NCBI RefSeq assembly: GCF_002078875.1
Contig: NC_034421.1
Location: 14,899,218 to 14,963,217 of the forward strand
Length of the DNA stretch: 64,000 nucleotides
Source: Numida meleagris
Lineage: Eukaryota > Chordata > Aves > Galliformes > Numididae
Reading direction: 5' to 3'
A model generated the notes under the pieces. That model ran no database searches. It was not told where the DNA came from and worked only from the letters and a program-made list of their open reading frames with translations. A program made the position numbers and the translations under genes. Shown piece by piece: positions 1 to 14,272 of the stretch (its first letter is position 1; each line of letters begins with the position of its first letter).

Positions 1-3000
1 GCCCCTTATCCTGTCGCCAGGCAACACTGAAAAGAGCCTGACCGGGCATCTTGTAACAGCAGCACTGCAGCAGGCTGAGGGTAGAGCAGAAACACAGACT
101 ATGTGTAATTAAGAAAGTTTATTTGACAGTCTAAGCAGCTATTTCTGTCTTGTCTACTGAGTAGTGACAGACAACAAGCAGAATCCCCTGGTGCCCTTAC
201 CAGCACCTCAGCACTGAGCAGAGCCCAGTCAAGGCTAATCATTTGTAAAGGTCTGATCATTGTTTCCTGAAGCTGTTCGTGAAACTCAAGGTATTTGTGT
301 GTGCTGATGCCATCCTGCTCAGGTGTTGCTGTGAGCTGCTCAGAATGGTGCCCAGCATCCCTGGCTTCATCCTGCGTTCCAGCTGTGGTGGAACAATTAG
401 AAAGCCCCGTGCCACCACTCCCATAGGCAAGTAAGGTCCTTGGCTGCATTTTAGGATGTCTTCTTCTGGAATCAGTGTTCTCAGGACAGAAGTGGACCTT
501 TCTTGTTCCTGCATGTGCTCCAGCAGGAAGGGTCACTGCCCATCTTGGTTTCACGCTTATGCAGAATGTCACCAAAAAGCAAAGGTATTTTACCAGTCTG
601 CCACAGACTGTAAGGGTGCTTGGTTAAGGGGCTGATGCTTTTCATATGGGAAGCAGTGCTAATCTTTAGCATGTGGAAGAAACCTTTTCTTTGCTGCCTG
701 CAGCCTGTCTCCTGGATGCAGGAGGTTCCACGTTCAGCCCAGAGGTCCCTCCAGGCCTGGCCTTACCCCCGGTGTCAGTGTGGGCAACCCCTCTGCCCAT
801 ATCAGTGGGTGCTCTGACTGCAGAGCTCCCCTTAGCCCTCGCTGTCAGGAAATCAGTGCCTTACTGCTGTCCTCCCTCAGCACTGACAAAGATCTCATGG
901 CGTGGGTCAGGACGAGGAGAACAAGGACCTCTGGGACCCCCCTGTTGTGGAGTGGAGCTCCAGCGCCCAGCTGCAGGTGGCCCTTTCCAGGTGCCTGCAC
1001 ACCAGCTGGGCACAGGGCTTGCTGATCCAGGCAGGGCTGTGAGTGGCTGGATCCCCAGCTCTGATGAGACCTTCCTGGCTGCCAGATGGGAAAGGAGCCG
1101 CTGCCTTTCACATGGAGGCTGCATGGCTGTGTTTGATACCTGTCCCAAATAGGCAAGAAGGACAGTGTGAAGCAGTAAGGTGATGCAAGTCCAGTGGAGG
1201 GGCTAGAGAGTGTGCAGACACCACTGCTGCTGCTTTTGTTCCACCTGTGCCACCAGCAGCCCTCAGTGGTACCTGCTCACACCTGCCTGGCTCAAAACCT
1301 TGGCCTGTAAGTGTAGAAATGCCCTTCAAGTGCCTTGAGTAGAGCAGTCCCTGGGGTGCCTGAGCAGGGGAAGGTGGGGAAAGGCCAAACCCAGCCAGCA
1401 GGGTAGGGCCAGCTTTTAGCAGCTTGTGTCTGTAGTGTGAGCAGCTGAGGCCATGCTCCACCAGCATAGCCCAGAGCAGCAGGGACTGGGCTGGTGTGCC
1501 CAGTGACGTGGATTGCAATTAACAGCATTGTAAGTAAAGGGAAATAAAGGAGTCTGGGTCCACGGTGAGGTGGGGGTAGAGCTCTGCATTTGCCTGCACA
1601 GTCTGTGCTGCGCAGACTTCCTCCTACCTTGAGGTAGCATGTTTTCTAGTATGAGTTTGAATTACTGGTAGCATAAATTGGCTGTCCAGGCGCAGGAGCA
1701 GGCTGCAGGCCCAGCCCCGGCTGGCTGCTTGGCCTCTCTAGCCCCGTGTCCAATCTTCTGTAGGGTTGGAGAGTAGAACCCACAGGAAAGGCTGTAATTT
1801 ATTTTCCCTCTTCCTGAAAATGTTTTTGGCCTTTACTGCTGCTTCATGTTGTTATTAACAGGTGCCAAACTGATTTGCAAATTCAGGTCACGGTGCTGGA
1901 CTTCATAGAGGCAGTAAAAATCTACTCCTTATGAAAACCTGGAGCATATTATTGAGAAGTACAGTTGTCCTGAGGGAATGCTGCTTGCAGACAGGAAAAT
2001 CTTCATACTGAGAGGTGCTTTTCATTCTCGCACCAAAGAAACCCACAGTCATAATTTATAAAAAAAGCACATAGCTGAAGTAGTTTGCTGGAATGAGTCA
2101 TTTTGATGGAGCACGGGTAGGACTGGACGAGTTGCATGAGGCAAAGATGTGGGTTTAAGCCAAGATGAGCTATCCTGGGATAATGTGAGTTTGGATGAAG
2201 ACTTGACTCCAGTTTACAAGGTGGTAGTAACTGTCATAACCTTAGTTAATGGTGTTGACAATGGTTTTGGCTTCATTCTTTGGTTGTGTGGCCCAGCCTG
2301 CTGGAGGTGGATGGCATACCTGTTCTCAGGAAGGCACCGTGGGGCCACAGGCCGGGTTTCAGTTCAGAAGCTGGGTTTAGGGTCAGAACACTTCTGCTCA
2401 CAGTGCCGCAGAAATACGCACAGGATGATGCTTCCCAGCAACATGTGCTGGTCTGGTGCCAAAGAGAAAAGGCACCCAAGGGCTATGCCTGCCTGTCACA
2501 GAGCCAAGTGCTGGCAGCCACGCTGCCCGGTCACCTGGAACAAGGTCTGTGCCTCCTTGAGACGAGCCCTGCTTCCTAGGGACCAAGACAGGGATTTTGC
2601 TCACTCATACTTCAGGCTCGACAGCGCTTGTGTTATCTGAAATGACAGCAGGCAAGCTGATTTGACAGGTTTGTGCTCCATGGAGTCACAGTCAAGTGGC
2701 GTTTCATGCCTGTCTGGTCCCATCTCCCTGATGCTGCTGAGAAGGAGGGAGGAGGTTTACTGGAGGCTGCTGCTGGGCCGCAGAGAGCCTCCCACTTCTG
2801 AACTCAACTTGCCTGGGCAAAGCTTGTGCCCAGTTTGCGAGGTGTTTGCTCTAGCAGACATTAGTCTTCTAGTGCCTCTTGTTTTGACAACCTGCCTGCC
2901 ATTCCTGGGATGGAAGCTTTGATCCTTGTCCCTCAGGTAGGGGACTATTATGGGTGCTATTTGGGTACTATTGTTGAAGCTATTTTTTCATTAAGAGAGA

Positions 3001-5852
3001 AACTGAGTCACTATGAAGCTTATTGCTGCCTACTTGGAGGAGGGAGGCTCAGGCTTCAGTGCTGTGCAATTTTTTTGCGATTAAATGATCTGGAAGGATT
3101 GCTGGTTGGTGCTGCTGCTGCCCTCATGCTAGCAGGCAGGGGAAGCTGAGTGTGTGGCCAAGGCTGAGTGTAGATGTGATGCTGAGTCCTTGGAAGCTTG
3201 GGCAGTCCTCTGGGTCCTGAAAAAAGGGAGCAATGCATTGCTCCACGAGGAGCCACTTGTAAATACTCCTTTCTGTCAGCCACAGCCTGAAGAGAGGCCA
3301 CAGGGGATTGGAATGCTTCAAAGCCAGGTGCCCTGTGCTTTTCATACAGAGAATTGCTGAATGCACCTCTTTGCTGAACATTCCTCAGTTGTTGATCCTT
3401 GCAATTGATACCCAGATCGCTGATTGCTGCTCTCTACGGCAGGTCCCCCAGTTACACTGGTTCCAGAATGTGGTGGACTGTCATACCCTGGAGACATCCA
3501 GTTCCATCTCAGATTTGGACAACATGAGGAAGCTTTTTGGTTGGCCTTGGCTGCATAGTGAGAATTCGGTTTGCTCTGCTACCTCCTGTCTGCTATGCTG
3601 ACATCTTTCCCCATCAGAAAAGCAAGAGCAAAGCTTTGCCTGTGCAGCACTTGCTTTGTTGTGTGCCCACAGGGTGGTACCAGCAGGTCCCTGCTGCAGG
3701 CTGGCACCAGGTTAAAAGGACAGCATCACACCACCAAGAGAGAGAGCTGGGGTCTCTACCTGAAACCTTGTTGTGTCCAGCTTGGGTAAGATATGGGGAG
3801 AAACTGTGTCCCCGCTAGGACAGTGAGAACTTCCATGGTATCAATACAACTCTTGCTACATAGAGCAGCCATTCCTGGCAGACTATCGTGGCTAAGCATG
3901 TGTTGCACGGATATAAAAGCTTCCTTCTCTGTCCACAATGTGTATAGATGCACACGGAGCCTGTTCCTTGGTTGTCCTCTCTGTAGTTCATTGCATGTGT
4001 GTGTCACCCTGGGAGCGCCTCGGTGCTCAGGAGAACAGAGGCGTCCATGCAGTGTATTTGAGGGGGAGGCAGAGCCAGCTCTGTTTGCTGGAAATCTCTC
4101 CAGAAATTGGAATTGTTTGTCCTGATTGCTGTGAACAGCAAAGTGTACAGTGTCTCCCTGCTTCTCATCACTTAGAATCTAATTAGAGCCTAATTCCACC
4201 ACCATTCAAATTGTGGTGTCAGCTCAGGCAAATGAATGTTTTATCTCTTGGCTTCTTATCAGCAGAGTCCGTAATTCACCTGGAAGATATTCATGTGTGC
4301 CAGTTTGTTGCCTGGAAAATGGAATGACGTTTGTCTCATTGCTGGGCTGCTGATTATGAGAGCTGGGATAGGGGCAGTGGCAGCAGAGAAGGCAAATACA
4401 CCTGCCCACGTGGCTGGCTAGAAGCCTGAGTGGGTTACAGGCAGATGGAAGGTTAGACAGGCAGACTGAAAGCTTAAATGGGCAAGAGAGAAAATTATGC
4501 ATTTATTTGCTGAGTGGCTGGGTAGATATAAATGGACATGAGTGAGAACCTGGTTAAGCCGCTGATGAAAATTGTGTTGCTGTCTCACACATGGCCCTGT
4601 GAGCAAAAATGATTTGTGCTCCAAAAGGAAACATGGACTCCAAAATGCTGGAGCTGGTGTAGGAGGTGCTCGACCTCTAAAATCACTTGGCATCTTGCTG
4701 GATCTTCTCAGCCTGCTGCCTCCTCTAACTGTTCCTGTTGCTGGTCCAGCTGTTCCTCTGTCCCAGACCTGCCATCTTCCCCACTATGTGTTGGGATGGG
4801 GACTCCCTCTCACTGGACATCCCCAGGAGACCATGGAGTGCTTTCAGCAGCTGCGGCCACGGGGTGTTAGGAAGTGCAAGGCAGATGTGAGAGCAATTTC
4901 TCCTTTTTTTAAGCAGATCACCAGGCTCTGTGACTTTGCAGCGGTGTGGGCAATGCTGCTCAGGTTATCAGTGTGGTCAGCCCACACTAGTGACAGAGAT
5001 TTTGAGGTCAAATCCTGTGTAGGGAGTCAGGCCATAAGCAAAGGAGACAAAGAGGGAATGCAGACATCCATGCGAGTGCATGAGAAGGGCCACGGAGCCA
5101 CTCAGTGCCTTTCTGCTCAGGTTAGCTGCCCACCAGATGTATTTCTAGACCGAAGCTCGCTCCAGAGAGCCCGGTGCTCTGACAGCGGGCCCTGCTCCCC
5201 TGCAAGCCCCGTCACTGGGGCTGACCTTGAGCTTTCCTCTGAGAAAGCTTTTGACGTGAACTTGAGCACTTCCACGGGCAGGATTTGCTGCCAATTGTAA
5301 CAACTGTCACCTTGCCAGGGAGAAGAAATGCACCCATTCTAAGTCTGAGCATGTGCAACTTCTGTTTTCCAGCTAGATCTGAGATTCCAACCTGCAAATG
5401 GGGCTTCTCTTTTTTTTTTCTAGCACAAAGAGGCGGTGTTATATGGCTGGACTGAATGCCAAATGCCTGCATTTGAGCGGAGCGAGGTAGGGTCTTCCAT
5501 CACAAGCAGCATTCACTCAGCACTGATTCTCCCTTTCTAGCAATGATCTGTGGCACAGTCATTTTAATGGGGTTTTAACCCACGTCTTGTGCGTTATTCT
5601 GATTTTGTATTGTTCTGGCCTGTTAATCAAGCACTCAGGGATGGGACAGTGCCAATCAAAGTGGGGTTATAGAAAATAGCTCTCATCAAAGTCACTTGAT
5701 ATTTTTCAGCACTTGATATTTTTCAGCACAGGATATTTTATGTCAGAAGAAAAAAAGCTCTGTTCTACCATTGTGTGGCAGTAATTAATGAATCTTATTT
5801 TAGTTTTTCCACCATTTTACTGATGCTTGTGCTAAAGAGCCCAGCTGGACCC
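1..5852. other. non-coding stretch, no gene recognised
   Basis: I see no coding exon with recognisable protein similarity here. Open frames on both strands are short or of arbitrary composition, and none is flanked by a convincing acceptor-donor pair together with a conserved domain. The composition is GC-moderate and typical of avian intergenic or intronic DNA. It could belong to a large intron of a gene outside the window, which cannot be judged from here. Confidence 0.6.
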
Positions 5853-6175
5853 TAGAATCATAGAATCATTCAGGTCGGAAAAGACCTGATCATCTCGTCC
5901 AACCATCCACCCACCACCAATACTGTGCAGTAAACCATGTCCCTGAGTATCACATCTCCATGGTTCTTGAACACCTCCACCACCTCCCTGGGCAGCCCGT
6001 TCCAGTTCTTGAGCGCTCTTTTGGAGAGGAAATTTTTCTTAATATCCAACCTGAACATCCCCTGGAGCAACTTAAAGCCATTCATTCTCATCCTATTGCT
6101 GTTACCTGGAAGCAGAGGCCAACCCCCATCTCGCCACAACCTCCTTTCAGGGAGTTGTGGAAAGCAATATGGTCT
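5853..6175 (-). mobile_element. CR1 LINE 3' fragment, minus orientation
   Basis: The block opens with TAGAATCATAGAATC, the reverse complement of the CR1 3' tail octamer. It continues with the standard CR1 3' region (GGTCGGAAAAGACCT, CACCACCTCCCTGGGCAGCC). Read on the minus strand, it encodes the end of the CR1 reverse transcriptase ORF (the [10 protein letters not shown] and [13 protein letters not shown] pieces). It is a 5'-truncated, dead insertion of about 320 bp. Confidence 0.92.
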
Positions 6176-9100
6176 CTGCTGAGCTCTCCCTCTCCAGCTG
6201 CTCCTCCTGAATGGGCTATGTGCCTGTGCTGTAGGTAGCTTGTCTCCAGTAGTAGAGCTGAGGTAGTGTTGCTATGTGGGCACTGCTGGAAGGAGGTCTC
6301 AGAGGACCTGACTAGGGACAGGCTCTGTGCAGCAAGTGGGGTGAGCGGCGTTGGATCAGCTTGTGGGCAAGCTGGTGCCTGTTGGTATTGGTTGTGGTGA
6401 AAGCAGAGGTTCCCATCCCGAGGAGTATTTGTGCTGCTTGGAGGGGAGGTGTTTTGTGCTAAGAAAGTCAGGGGAATACTGCTGTTTAAGCCTGGTCTTA
6501 GGCAGCTCCCCTGGGTCTGTCTGCCTGGGGATAGCAGGCCTTGATCCAACACTTAGAGGAGTGAAGAAGATTCCTGCTGTCAAAGGGAGGAGGTAAGCCT
6601 GCAAAAAAGTATTTAATGTGCCTTGGTTCCTGATAACTCTCTGGTCAATGCAGCAGCGAAGCTGAGGAGAGTATGGAGTCCCTGAGCCGGGATAGCTCTG
6701 CAAGAAGGGGCTGCAGAAGAGTGAGAGCTGCAGAAGAAGAGTGGGGGCTGCCTCTGGTTTGTGACTTTTCCCTAGGGAGAAAGGAACTCAGGCAAAGCCA
6801 AGGATCAGTGCTGTAGGGAGCAGAGGTGTGACTTTCACGTACGTGTGTCAGCATCAGCCCTCAGATTGGGCTCTGAAGCTGTCAGAGTGACCATGGATCT
6901 TCGGGGCAGTAGATGTTTTGTGTCGGGAAGTGGAGCAGCACTTCTGAACACCTGAAATAGGGATTTTGAGCATTCAGTCTTGAAGTCTAGAGCTTCCTTA
7001 CCAGCTGCTTCTGTGACTGTGGCAATCTCTTCTGTATCTCTGGGCCTCCCCCCTCTCTCTCTTGGGCCCAGCTCGTCTGGAGCACATTGTGCTTTGATCG
7101 TGCAGTTCTCCAGCCTACAATGGCAGAAGGGTGAAGGAAAGTGGTCTTCCCCTATGGATCAACCCTCTGCTCTGGGCTGGATCTCCCACACCGCAGAGAC
7201 GCTTGTTCCTCCCTGGGTCAGGGGCTGAGGGAGCCCTCAGGAGCGTGCTGCAAGCTGTCAGCTCTGAGCATTCCCAGCTGTGATGTGTGAGGGAACTGCT
7301 CCTTCTCCATGCTGGATCCTGTGCCCAGGGGCAGCAGCTCTCAGTGGAGCCAGGGCTCAGGGGAGAGACTCAGGTTGTTTTAACTGTGTGCATTTAGCTC
7401 TTCCCCAGCTTTAAAATTATCTCCTTTAAAGTAAGTTTAAACTAAGATCAGGGCTATTCTAGATTTAGCTACTGGCTTGGGCAATAGCCAGCTGGGAGCC
7501 ATTAGCAGGAGCAGGAAGGATGATGTGGGCAGGAAGCTGTACAGGACACCGCACCACGATTTTGCTATCTACCACAAAGCCAGGTTGAACACTTCATTAG
7601 AAGCAAACTGTGTAATGTTCTAATATTAGAAAATGTGCAAACAGCTTGCTCTGTCTGCTGCTGTTGTGCAGGCTGTGCTGTGGCACAGGGACGTGGCTTT
7701 GTGGAGCAGGGTGTGCAGGGCTGCTGCTGGCAGTGCTCCCTGCATATGGGGCTGCACTGGGGGCTGCCAGCCCTTGGCTCAGACATCCTGTGCTTATATG
7801 TGTTTAGATATCCCTTGAAATGCATGTCTTTATCTGGCAGGGCCTGATACAGAAAGAATCCTGCCCAGCTAGTTGGATACTATGCAATAGACTCTGTTTG
7901 GATCCTTTTATTGTTGCAGCAGTGCAAGCTGCTGTGAATTTTCAGGTAGCTACAGTCCAGAATGAATGGATGTCAGGGCTGTAGGGCTAGGAAGGTTGTC
8001 GTGGCTCAAGGCCCCAGCATGAGCGATGGGCTCAGTTATTACTGGCAGGTCCCAAATTAACCTGTGGCTGCTGAGATGAAGAGAAGCACGCGTGGGTTGA
8101 GGAGTCTCTGTCTTCTGTGCTGAATGCCAGGCAACAGAAGAAGAAATGGAAGGTGTGGGTTGAGCTCTCACATGGTCATTTGATGGTACTGGAGATGAAG
8201 TTAAAATCAGTGACTGAAGGTTTCCCTGAGCTATAGGGCAGAGCACCAAGCAGGCAGTGACCACAGTGCACTGGTGTGTAGGGGCTATGGCTGATTGTGA
8301 GGATGGAGAAAAGGGGCTTGTGCTGACAAAGATGCACCTTGGGCAAAAATTTGCAACTCCAGATCTTGAAAGAGTTCACCATTTGCCCCCACAGCTATAG
8401 ATCCTCACCTGAGCCTCTCACTGTCAGGACTTGGCTTGCTCTGGTACCTTCAGACTAACCTGAGGAGCTGCCTGCTGCAGTGCATCCTGCTGTGGGCACA
8501 CGCGTGTGCTTATGGCACCTCACGGGGCAGTAGAAAGGGCACGTCAGAAGAGGTGTCAATACCACTCACTCCATGGGACCAGAAAGCTGTGACTTTAACA
8601 CAGAGTTATGTATGTGGCAGGCATGTGGGCCCTGAAACGAAACCTACCTCTTCTACCCGACTGCACCTAAGTAAAGAAATTATTTGTCCACGCAGAAGCA
8701 TCAAGCAGAATAACAACTCTGCTATCCCCAGCACAGCTTCTTTTTCCTTTTTTTGGAGAATTATTCATTCAAATGAAATTATTGCTCTCTGAAAGTTGAA
8801 CACTCTTGGTCAGTGGGGAAGGATGAACTCGGTGTAAGAGCAGATGGGGCCATTTATTTCTGCTTGGGTTGGTACTCATTTCTCTAAAGGCATCTGGAAG
8901 TATTTTGACACCTGTCCTGACGCACACACCATGTTATAGTAATGCCAAGCCATGCTCCAGGCTAATCACAGTGTTTTTGTAACTGGCACGCTGGGAGGAT
9001 GCAGAAGCAGACATGGGAGCCCCCAGGAACGCAGGCAGCCCATACAGAAGACAGGCTCCATGTTCAGGGGTGATGTCCTCCTGCTCATGTCTTTATTGAC

Positions 9101-12100
9101 CCCAGCTTTAATCACCAGGACTTGCATCTCCTCCTTGTCTGTTCCCTCTGTGCTTATTAAGGGAGCTGCTGAGGTTCTTGTACAATCCACTCAGCCAAAC
9201 GGTGGTGGGCGTCTCTGCCAATATCCTTGAATTAGTCTCTGGTCTCTGCCTGACATTAGGAGAGAGAGGTGTAATTAAGATAATTACAAGCAATTCAGTA
9301 GCGGACAGGGAGAGCAAACTGTCTTTCTCATGAGAAAAAATACACTGTGTTAGCCATTCTGCCCAAAGCATCGCAGCACAGAGCAAAACTGGAGGTTTCA
9401 GCTGGCCCACAGGTGTCTGTCCCCAGCACAGCCCAATGGTGACCCCCAGGATCGGGCACGCTCCCAGCACTCCCCTCGGGGTGGGTGACACTGGCTCTGC
9501 TGTGGCTCCTTGCCAGACTTGGGGATGTGTTCATCTGTCTGTGTGCCTGGGTAAGTGGACAACATTTCTCCTGAGCCCCTGAGTGGGTGCTGGCCCTCAC
9601 CGCAACACAGGGAAGTGGATGGGAATTGTGGCTGTTGTACTTCACCCTGAACAACCCTGGTGTGCCTTGTGGGGAAGGCTCTTAGGGTGGGACAGGTAAA
9701 TGCTTCTGGACTCACACTCACCTCTTTCCCCTACTACTGGCATCCTCAAAGCAGCCTGTACCGCATCCTGCCTGGCTGGACAGCAAGCCTCGGCTCCCTT
9801 GGAGAGCTCTAAAACTCACTGCAGGAGATAGGAAATGGCTGATGAGCTGCACAGCTCTGCATTCTCTCTTTTGTGGGTTTCCTGCCTGTTCCTGCTGCTC
9901 AGGGCTGCTCTGACATCCTCTCTAGGCCAGGAGGGAAGAAACAATCTACATCTTGAATCACACGTCAGACCTCTGTGTCAAGCAGACATTGCCTGGGACT
10001 GTAAGGGGGTTTCATGTGACCACTTTTTGCTGCTGCATCTGTGCTGGAAGGACCTTCTCCAAGGCTGCCTTGTGTCATCTGCAGCCGCTTCTGATGCTTG
10101 GAGCAATTCCTCTGCCTTGGGGGGTTCCACCATCAGCCGTGGGCTGCCAGGCTGGAGTAGCAAAACAGGTACATGGAGGTACACATAAGCGTGCATCCTT
10201 GTTGCTTGAATTGAAAGCATAGACGTGGGTTCTCATTATTGCAGCCCTGCAAGAAGGAAAAGGCTGGAGCTGGTGGTGTCACTACTGCAGGATCACTGAG
10301 ACAGAATGGAGCAGGGTGCTCTTTTCTGAGGAGTGAATTGCTCTCTGAGCTGTCAGTTGTTTGATGAGAGCCAGGGCCCTCATCACCAAACCACCCTGGC
10401 GTATAACCCATACCATCCCTGCCATGTGCTTCTGCAGGTTGTCGTGTCCTCCCCAGCACAGTTCAGGAGGGAGCCCTGCAGCTCGAAGGTCACTGGTGAG
10501 GTTGTTTTGTGCCTGGTTTGTTACGTGGAAGTGGTTGCGTGCTTGGGCACATGGACATGGAAAATGACTTTGACTGAATGCATGAGTCGAGGACATCCCC
10601 ATGTATAAACAGGCAGATGCTGAGATGTGGAAAGAAGGGGATTGTAGGAAAAGCATGAGACACGCCTGTGTGATGTGTACTATTCAATTCTTATGTCAGA
10701 GTGGAGAAAGCAGGAGCCTAGAAACAATTCAGCTGGTGTGGGAAGACTGATCAAACCGACCGACCCTCTGCTTCTCCCCTCTTTATTCTCTTGAAGCTTG
10801 AGTCTCTGTATAGGGAAGGCATTGCTGCAGTGTGGGTGCAATAGCTTTTCTCCATCTCCAGTCAGTGAGAAGAAGTCTGTGGGCTTCGATTTACCAAGGG
10901 ACAGATTAGGCACTAAGAAAAGTGTGACGGAAAAGCTGGAGGGGCTCCGTGTGGGCAGATGTTGAGAACAGCCACCGGTGGCCCAGGTGTGGACGCTGGG
11001 GCCTCTCCACAGCTTTGTTTCCTGTGGTTCTTGTTGCAGCTCGCATGCACTGAGCCACGTTCCTTTCTGACTGGTCCAAATGAGCAGCCAGCCGGGCTCT
11101 GTTATGACCAGCTTGTTTGTTTGCCACTCTATGGGCATCGATTGTCGATTTGTCAGTCTGGGCACAGGGTGTCCTTACAGCAGGGCAAGGTGCCAGGTTC
11201 TCTGCTTTCTCCTGTTTTGCTCTGGGGTACCATGCTCAGGGGCTCCCCTTCTTTGTAGGCCTTTGCCAGCACTTCCCCGCGGCTTTGGGCAGGCATGGGG
11301 TTTGAGTTGTGTCAGGATTCCCAAACCAGAGGTGCTTCTTAGAGCTCTGTTCAATTCAGCTGTTCTGCCTGTTCTTATCAATTTTAGAAAGAAAAGGAGA
11401 AATAAGTGAAAACTAGGCAGAGCAAACAGCCAAACATAAAATGACTCCTGGATTGTACAAAGTGTTCTCCACCATCAGCGACAGTCTCTTAAATCTCAGA
11501 GCTCGTTACTTTCCTGATTTATTCTCCTTCCTAACTAGTTTCTGTTCCTTTTTGTCTTTGATGGCTATTAATGAGTTTTTCCATTTCCTTTGTCTGGATG
11601 TGCTGCTGATTGTGTTACTGCAGTTCAAGAAACTATGTGAATTGAGCTGGATGTGCAAGATGAGCAGCAGAAGACCATTAGCACCCACCACTGATTCCTG
11701 TCTAGATGTTAATACAGTCACCTTTCTGTATGTCTTTTTCAGGTGAGAGCTGAACTAGGATTCTGACCAAACCCAGTTCTTTGGGAGGTGAATCCTCTCT
11801 TAGAATGTTGGCTTTGTTCTGTAGTTCAAGAGGAGTCAAGAGCAGCAGTAAGTGGGAAGAGCTCTCTGCCCTGCTTAGGGATTTCCCAGTCAGGATGTGA
11901 AGGGGGGGGGGGCAGGGGAAGCCCCTGGGGGCAGCAAGTAGCCTTAAATATCACTGCTGGGGATGCTGACAGTTGCAGTGGCAATAGATTTTGTTTGGGA
12001 CCAGAGCGAGGAAGGCAGCTGGGTCCTCTGCTTGGCAGCGCAGCCAGGAGAAACAGTGCAGAAATCATAGGTGGTAGACACTGCCCTTGGCTGCGAAGCC

Positions 12101-13394
12101 CTGGCTGGGGGTAGCAGGGGCTGTGCTCAGGACCTTTGGCAGAGCTGTGAGGCTGTTTCTCAGTACATTAAGATGACTGGTCTTCTGGCACCACTAGTTT
12201 GGGCACAGAGGTGGGTGAGAGATGTGAGAGTTGCTATGGGGCAGCTTTTCTCAGGCACAAAGCAGCAGGTTGCAAGAGGCTCCCAGCCACTCCTGCTGTC
12301 TGTGGTCTTACAGCCCTTGCTTGACATGGCAGAAGTGAAAACTCTGGGAATGCTGCGCTGCAAAGCAGTGCTCACACTGCCCAAGTTCTTATGCTTGCAG
12401 GTAGCTACACAGCAAGAGAGCCAGGTGAGACATGCAGTGAAGGAAAGAACCCATTCCTCCTTCTGAGTCTTTGTCTGATTTGTTTCTAATTGCTGAGTTA
12501 ATAAGTGCCTGGTGACTAGCAGTCAAGTCTCCTAATTACAGGGCTTGCCTGACTGCAGTTTCTCAGTACGTGGGTCTTGAATTCATCTGTTCTGCAGCAA
12601 AAAGGCAGAAGGCAAGCTGTAGCAGCAATCCCAGCAGTAATGTGCTCACCAGATTCCCCTCTCTCTCTGTGCTGAGACAGGTCCCCCATTTGACTGTACC
12701 TTCCCCTGCACAGAGGAGTTAAAGCAGCTGATTTTCTCCAGGAGTGTGTGAAGGAGGGAAGGTTTAGCAAGAAAAGGGGAATGGCAGGCATTCTGGAGGT
12801 ACAAAGCCATCTGTCTGTCCAGCACTGAGCCTTTGTAGCAGGAGCTATAGATGATAGCTACAGAACACCTGTGGGTTTTCAGCCCTGATGAAAATCTTTG
12901 TGTTTGGGCAAAATTGCTTAGGTGACTTCTGTTAGCAAGACAGCAGATCTATGCTTCTCATGCACCCAAGGGACGTGGAACAGTTCTTTCTGACATTTCC
13001 AGAGCTTCCTGAGAGCTGTGTGAACAGGGGACGTGGGAAACTGGGTCTGCTGTTCCCCCAAGCCAAACACCAAGGGATGGCCTGTGCTGGCTCATGTGGG
13101 AAGTAGGTCTTAACTACTTCTCTTTAATAACAGATTTCAGGTGCTCTGGCTCAGCCCAGTTTGCAGTAAACACAATTGCTTTATTTATTATTATAGCAGC
13201 TGATGTGGAAGGACATCAAGCCTGAGTGTGTACATCTGCTTCTCACGGTGGCCTCCTGCCCTCCCAGCTCACTGCCATCACCAGTGCTGGGGTGCAGGGC
13301 TGTTTTCAGCCCCTTCTGCTGCTTCCAGACCACGTGCACAGCAGGACTCAGTGCATGTCAGGAACTGCTGCCCATGGCACCAGGCTCTGAGTGC
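6176..13394. other. non-coding stretch, no gene recognised
   Basis: No recognisable coding exon, RNA gene or tandem repeat of note. There is a short G homopolymer near 11,890. Open frames of up to about 160 codons occur on both strands but show no family motif or splice context. Confidence 0.55.
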
Positions 13395-14272
13395 TCTGCT
13401 GGCCACCAGGCTCTCTCTCACTTCAGCCTTACTGCCACTTATTCCGCTCACTCACCTCCCTCCTCCTGCTGGCCACAATATTTCTGATATAAGCCAAGAT
13501 GCTGCTGGCTTTCTTGGCTACCTGGGCACACTGCTGGCTAATTTTCAGCCAGCTGCCTACCAACAGCCCCAGGTCTTTTTCTGCTTGGTAACTTTGCAGC
13601 TACTCTTCCAAATCCATATTGCTGCAAGGCGTTGTTGTGCAGCACCCAGCATTTAACCTTCTTGAATGCCATGGATTCAAGACACAGCCCATTGACCCAG
13701 CTTATCCAGATCCCTCTGCAGACCCTTCCTACCCTCAAGCACATCAACACTCCTGCCCAGCTTGGTGTTATCTGCAAACTTGCTGAGGATGTACTTGATT
13801 ACCCCATTGAGATCATTGACAAAAATCATGAAATTGGCCCCAGTACTGAGCCCTGGGGAATGTTGCTTTGCACCAGCCACCAACTGGATTTAACTTCATT
13901 CACAGCGACCCTTTGGAACTGCCCATGCAGCCAGTTCTTTACCCAGCAAACAGTAGATCTGTTCAATCCATGAGCAGCCTGTTTCTGCAGGAGAAAGCTG
14001 TGGGAAACAATACCAAGTGCTTTGCTGAAGTCCAGGTAAGCAACACGTACAACCTTTCCTTTGTCCCCAAAGCATGTCATTGTATCACAGAAGGAGATCA
14101 GTTTGGCAGGATCTACCTTTGACAAACCCATGCTGATTACCTGGTTGTCCTGTACGTGCTGTGTGACAGTACTCAAGATATTCTATTCAGTTACCTTCCT
14201 TGGCACTTTCCCTAGTTGGTTCTCTCACCACCTGTGTCAGGAAGTCATGTAAGATGGGAAGGTGCTGCCTTT
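13395..14272 (-). mobile_element. CR1 LINE internal fragment with reverse transcriptase remnants
   Basis: On the minus strand this encodes decayed pieces of a CR1 reverse transcriptase. A YLDFSKA-like motif lies near 14,030-14,060, a PQGSVLGP motif near 13,840, and a SKFADNTKLG version of the catalytic FADD box near 13,760. Frameshifts separate the pieces, so the element is inactive. The tail octamer is absent, so it is truncated at the 3' side as well. The edges are approximate because both ends have decayed. Confidence 0.85.

Noticed and set aside
4572..5300. 242-codon plus-strand open frame
   Set aside because: No domain, no splice or promoter context, and composition like the flanking non-coding DNA.
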